Assembly (NCBI RefSeq): GCF_003012795.1
Contig: NZ_PXYH01000024.1
Location: 1-64,000, forward strand
Length of the DNA stretch: 64,000 nucleotides
Direction: 5' to 3'
DNA from: Zobellella taiwanensis
GTDB lineage: Bacteria; Pseudomonadota; Gammaproteobacteria; Enterobacterales; Aeromonadaceae
Shown in pieces: positions 63,562 to 64,000 of the stretch (position 1 is its first letter; each line of letters opens with the position of its first letter). The notes below the pieces were generated by a model, which had not been told where the DNA came from, did not search any database, and saw only the letters and a program-made list of their open reading frames with translations. A program made the position numbers and the translations under genes.

Positions 63562-63888
63562 ATGGATAAAAGCTCAAAACCCAACGAGAGATCCTTCGTG
63601 GTCAATGGGTCTCAGATCAATAAATCGACAGACCCGGCAACGCAAGCAATATTAGCAAAATACCAGCTTGTTTATTCAGTCATAGGTCTGCTGCTTGGCC
63701 TAGCATCAATACTGGGAGGAATATATTTATTTGTACAAGGAATCTCCGGAGAGTCTAACTGGAGTGCTAAATTTCTAGGCGCTGAATCGTCAATTGCAAG
63801 TGCGGCCCCTGGCGCATTATTGTTTATCGTTGGGCTATTTATGGTTTTTGTTACAAGATACAAATACAAGCACATTGTCGCCAAGTAA
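63562..63888 (+). CDS. Small two-helix membrane protein of the island
   Basis: A 108-residue protein with a hydrophilic N terminus (MDKSSKPNERSFVVNGSQINKS), then membrane helices at about 35-59 (LVYSVIGLLLGLASILGGIYLFVQG) and about 80-100 (APGALLFIVGLFMVFVTRY), with a Lys-rich C-terminal end. No family recognised. It is closely downstream of the preceding frame on the same strand and probably cotranscribed. The ATG has a weak purine-rich upstream region. Context of a small membrane protein after a soluble helical protein is seen in some toxin or defence pairs, but no such role can be assigned here. The 110 bases after it to the window end hold no complete gene. Confidence 0.65.
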   Translation: MDKSSKPNERSFVVNGSQINKSTDPATQAILAKYQLVYSVIGLLLGLASILGGIYLFVQGISGESNWSAKFLGAESSIASAAPGALLFIVGLFMVFVTRYKYKHIVAK

Positions 63889-64000
63889 CTCACGATTATG
63901 AATTCAATCCCGCTCGTTTCGTTCACCGTGCTCGCAAAAATTTCGCCTCTGCGAGCCTGTTGACACAACCGCTATAACTGGTACCGCCATGTCCGCCAAT

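Overview
The window looks like a chromosome segment of a GC-rich gammaproteobacterium. E. coli-like gene blocks (gltA divergent from sdhCDAB-sucABCD, nrdAB-yfaE, comEC-msbA-lpxK-ycaR-kdsB, lolCDE-mfd, guaBA) are combined with a phaBAPC polyhydroxybutyrate operon, a heme-type cis/trans fatty acid isomerase and a csrD-like gene. That mix suggests Aeromonadales, with a marine Oceanimonas/Zobellella/Oceanisphaera type as my best guess; no 16S gene is present to confirm it.

Layout. 1-6.2 kb: glnS and the leftward operon phaB-phaA-phaP-phaC for PHB storage. 6.2-7.4 kb: a long control region and four identical tRNA-Asn genes with a strong promoter and terminator. 7.5-11.2 kb: a membrane protein under a CRP-like site, a degenerate GGDEF/EAL protein (CsrD-like), an unknown protein, a MerR regulator and a nine-copy heptamer repeat. 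11.2-18 kb: leftward aroA, hisC, serC and gyrA. 18-26.3 kb: rightward ubiG, a HAD phosphatase, nrdA-nrdB-yfaE (with a consensus DnaA box and NrdR-like boxes) and cti. 26.4-33.4 kb: guaBA, xseA, a chemoreceptor with a c-type heme motif, and a YbaK-type deacylase. 33.5-44.7 kb: the TCA cluster sdhCDAB-sucABCD and divergent gltA. 44.7-52.4 kb: an Hsp20 gene split by an in-frame amber codon, fbp, kdsB-ycaR-lpxK-msbA and comEC. 52.4-62.3 kb: two tandem DUF2062 genes, lolCDE, a PilZ-type gene overlapping mfd, and a FAD oxidoreductase.

From about 62.5 kb to the end the composition turns sharply AT-rich. It carries unfamiliar genes, a duplicated palindrome around a predicted promoter, and a reading frame that continues past a TAG. 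This is the only clearly accessory part of the window and probably the edge of an acquired island that runs past the end. Most of the rest is core metabolism; the novelty there is in regulatory DNA, repeats and a few decayed or paralogous genes.
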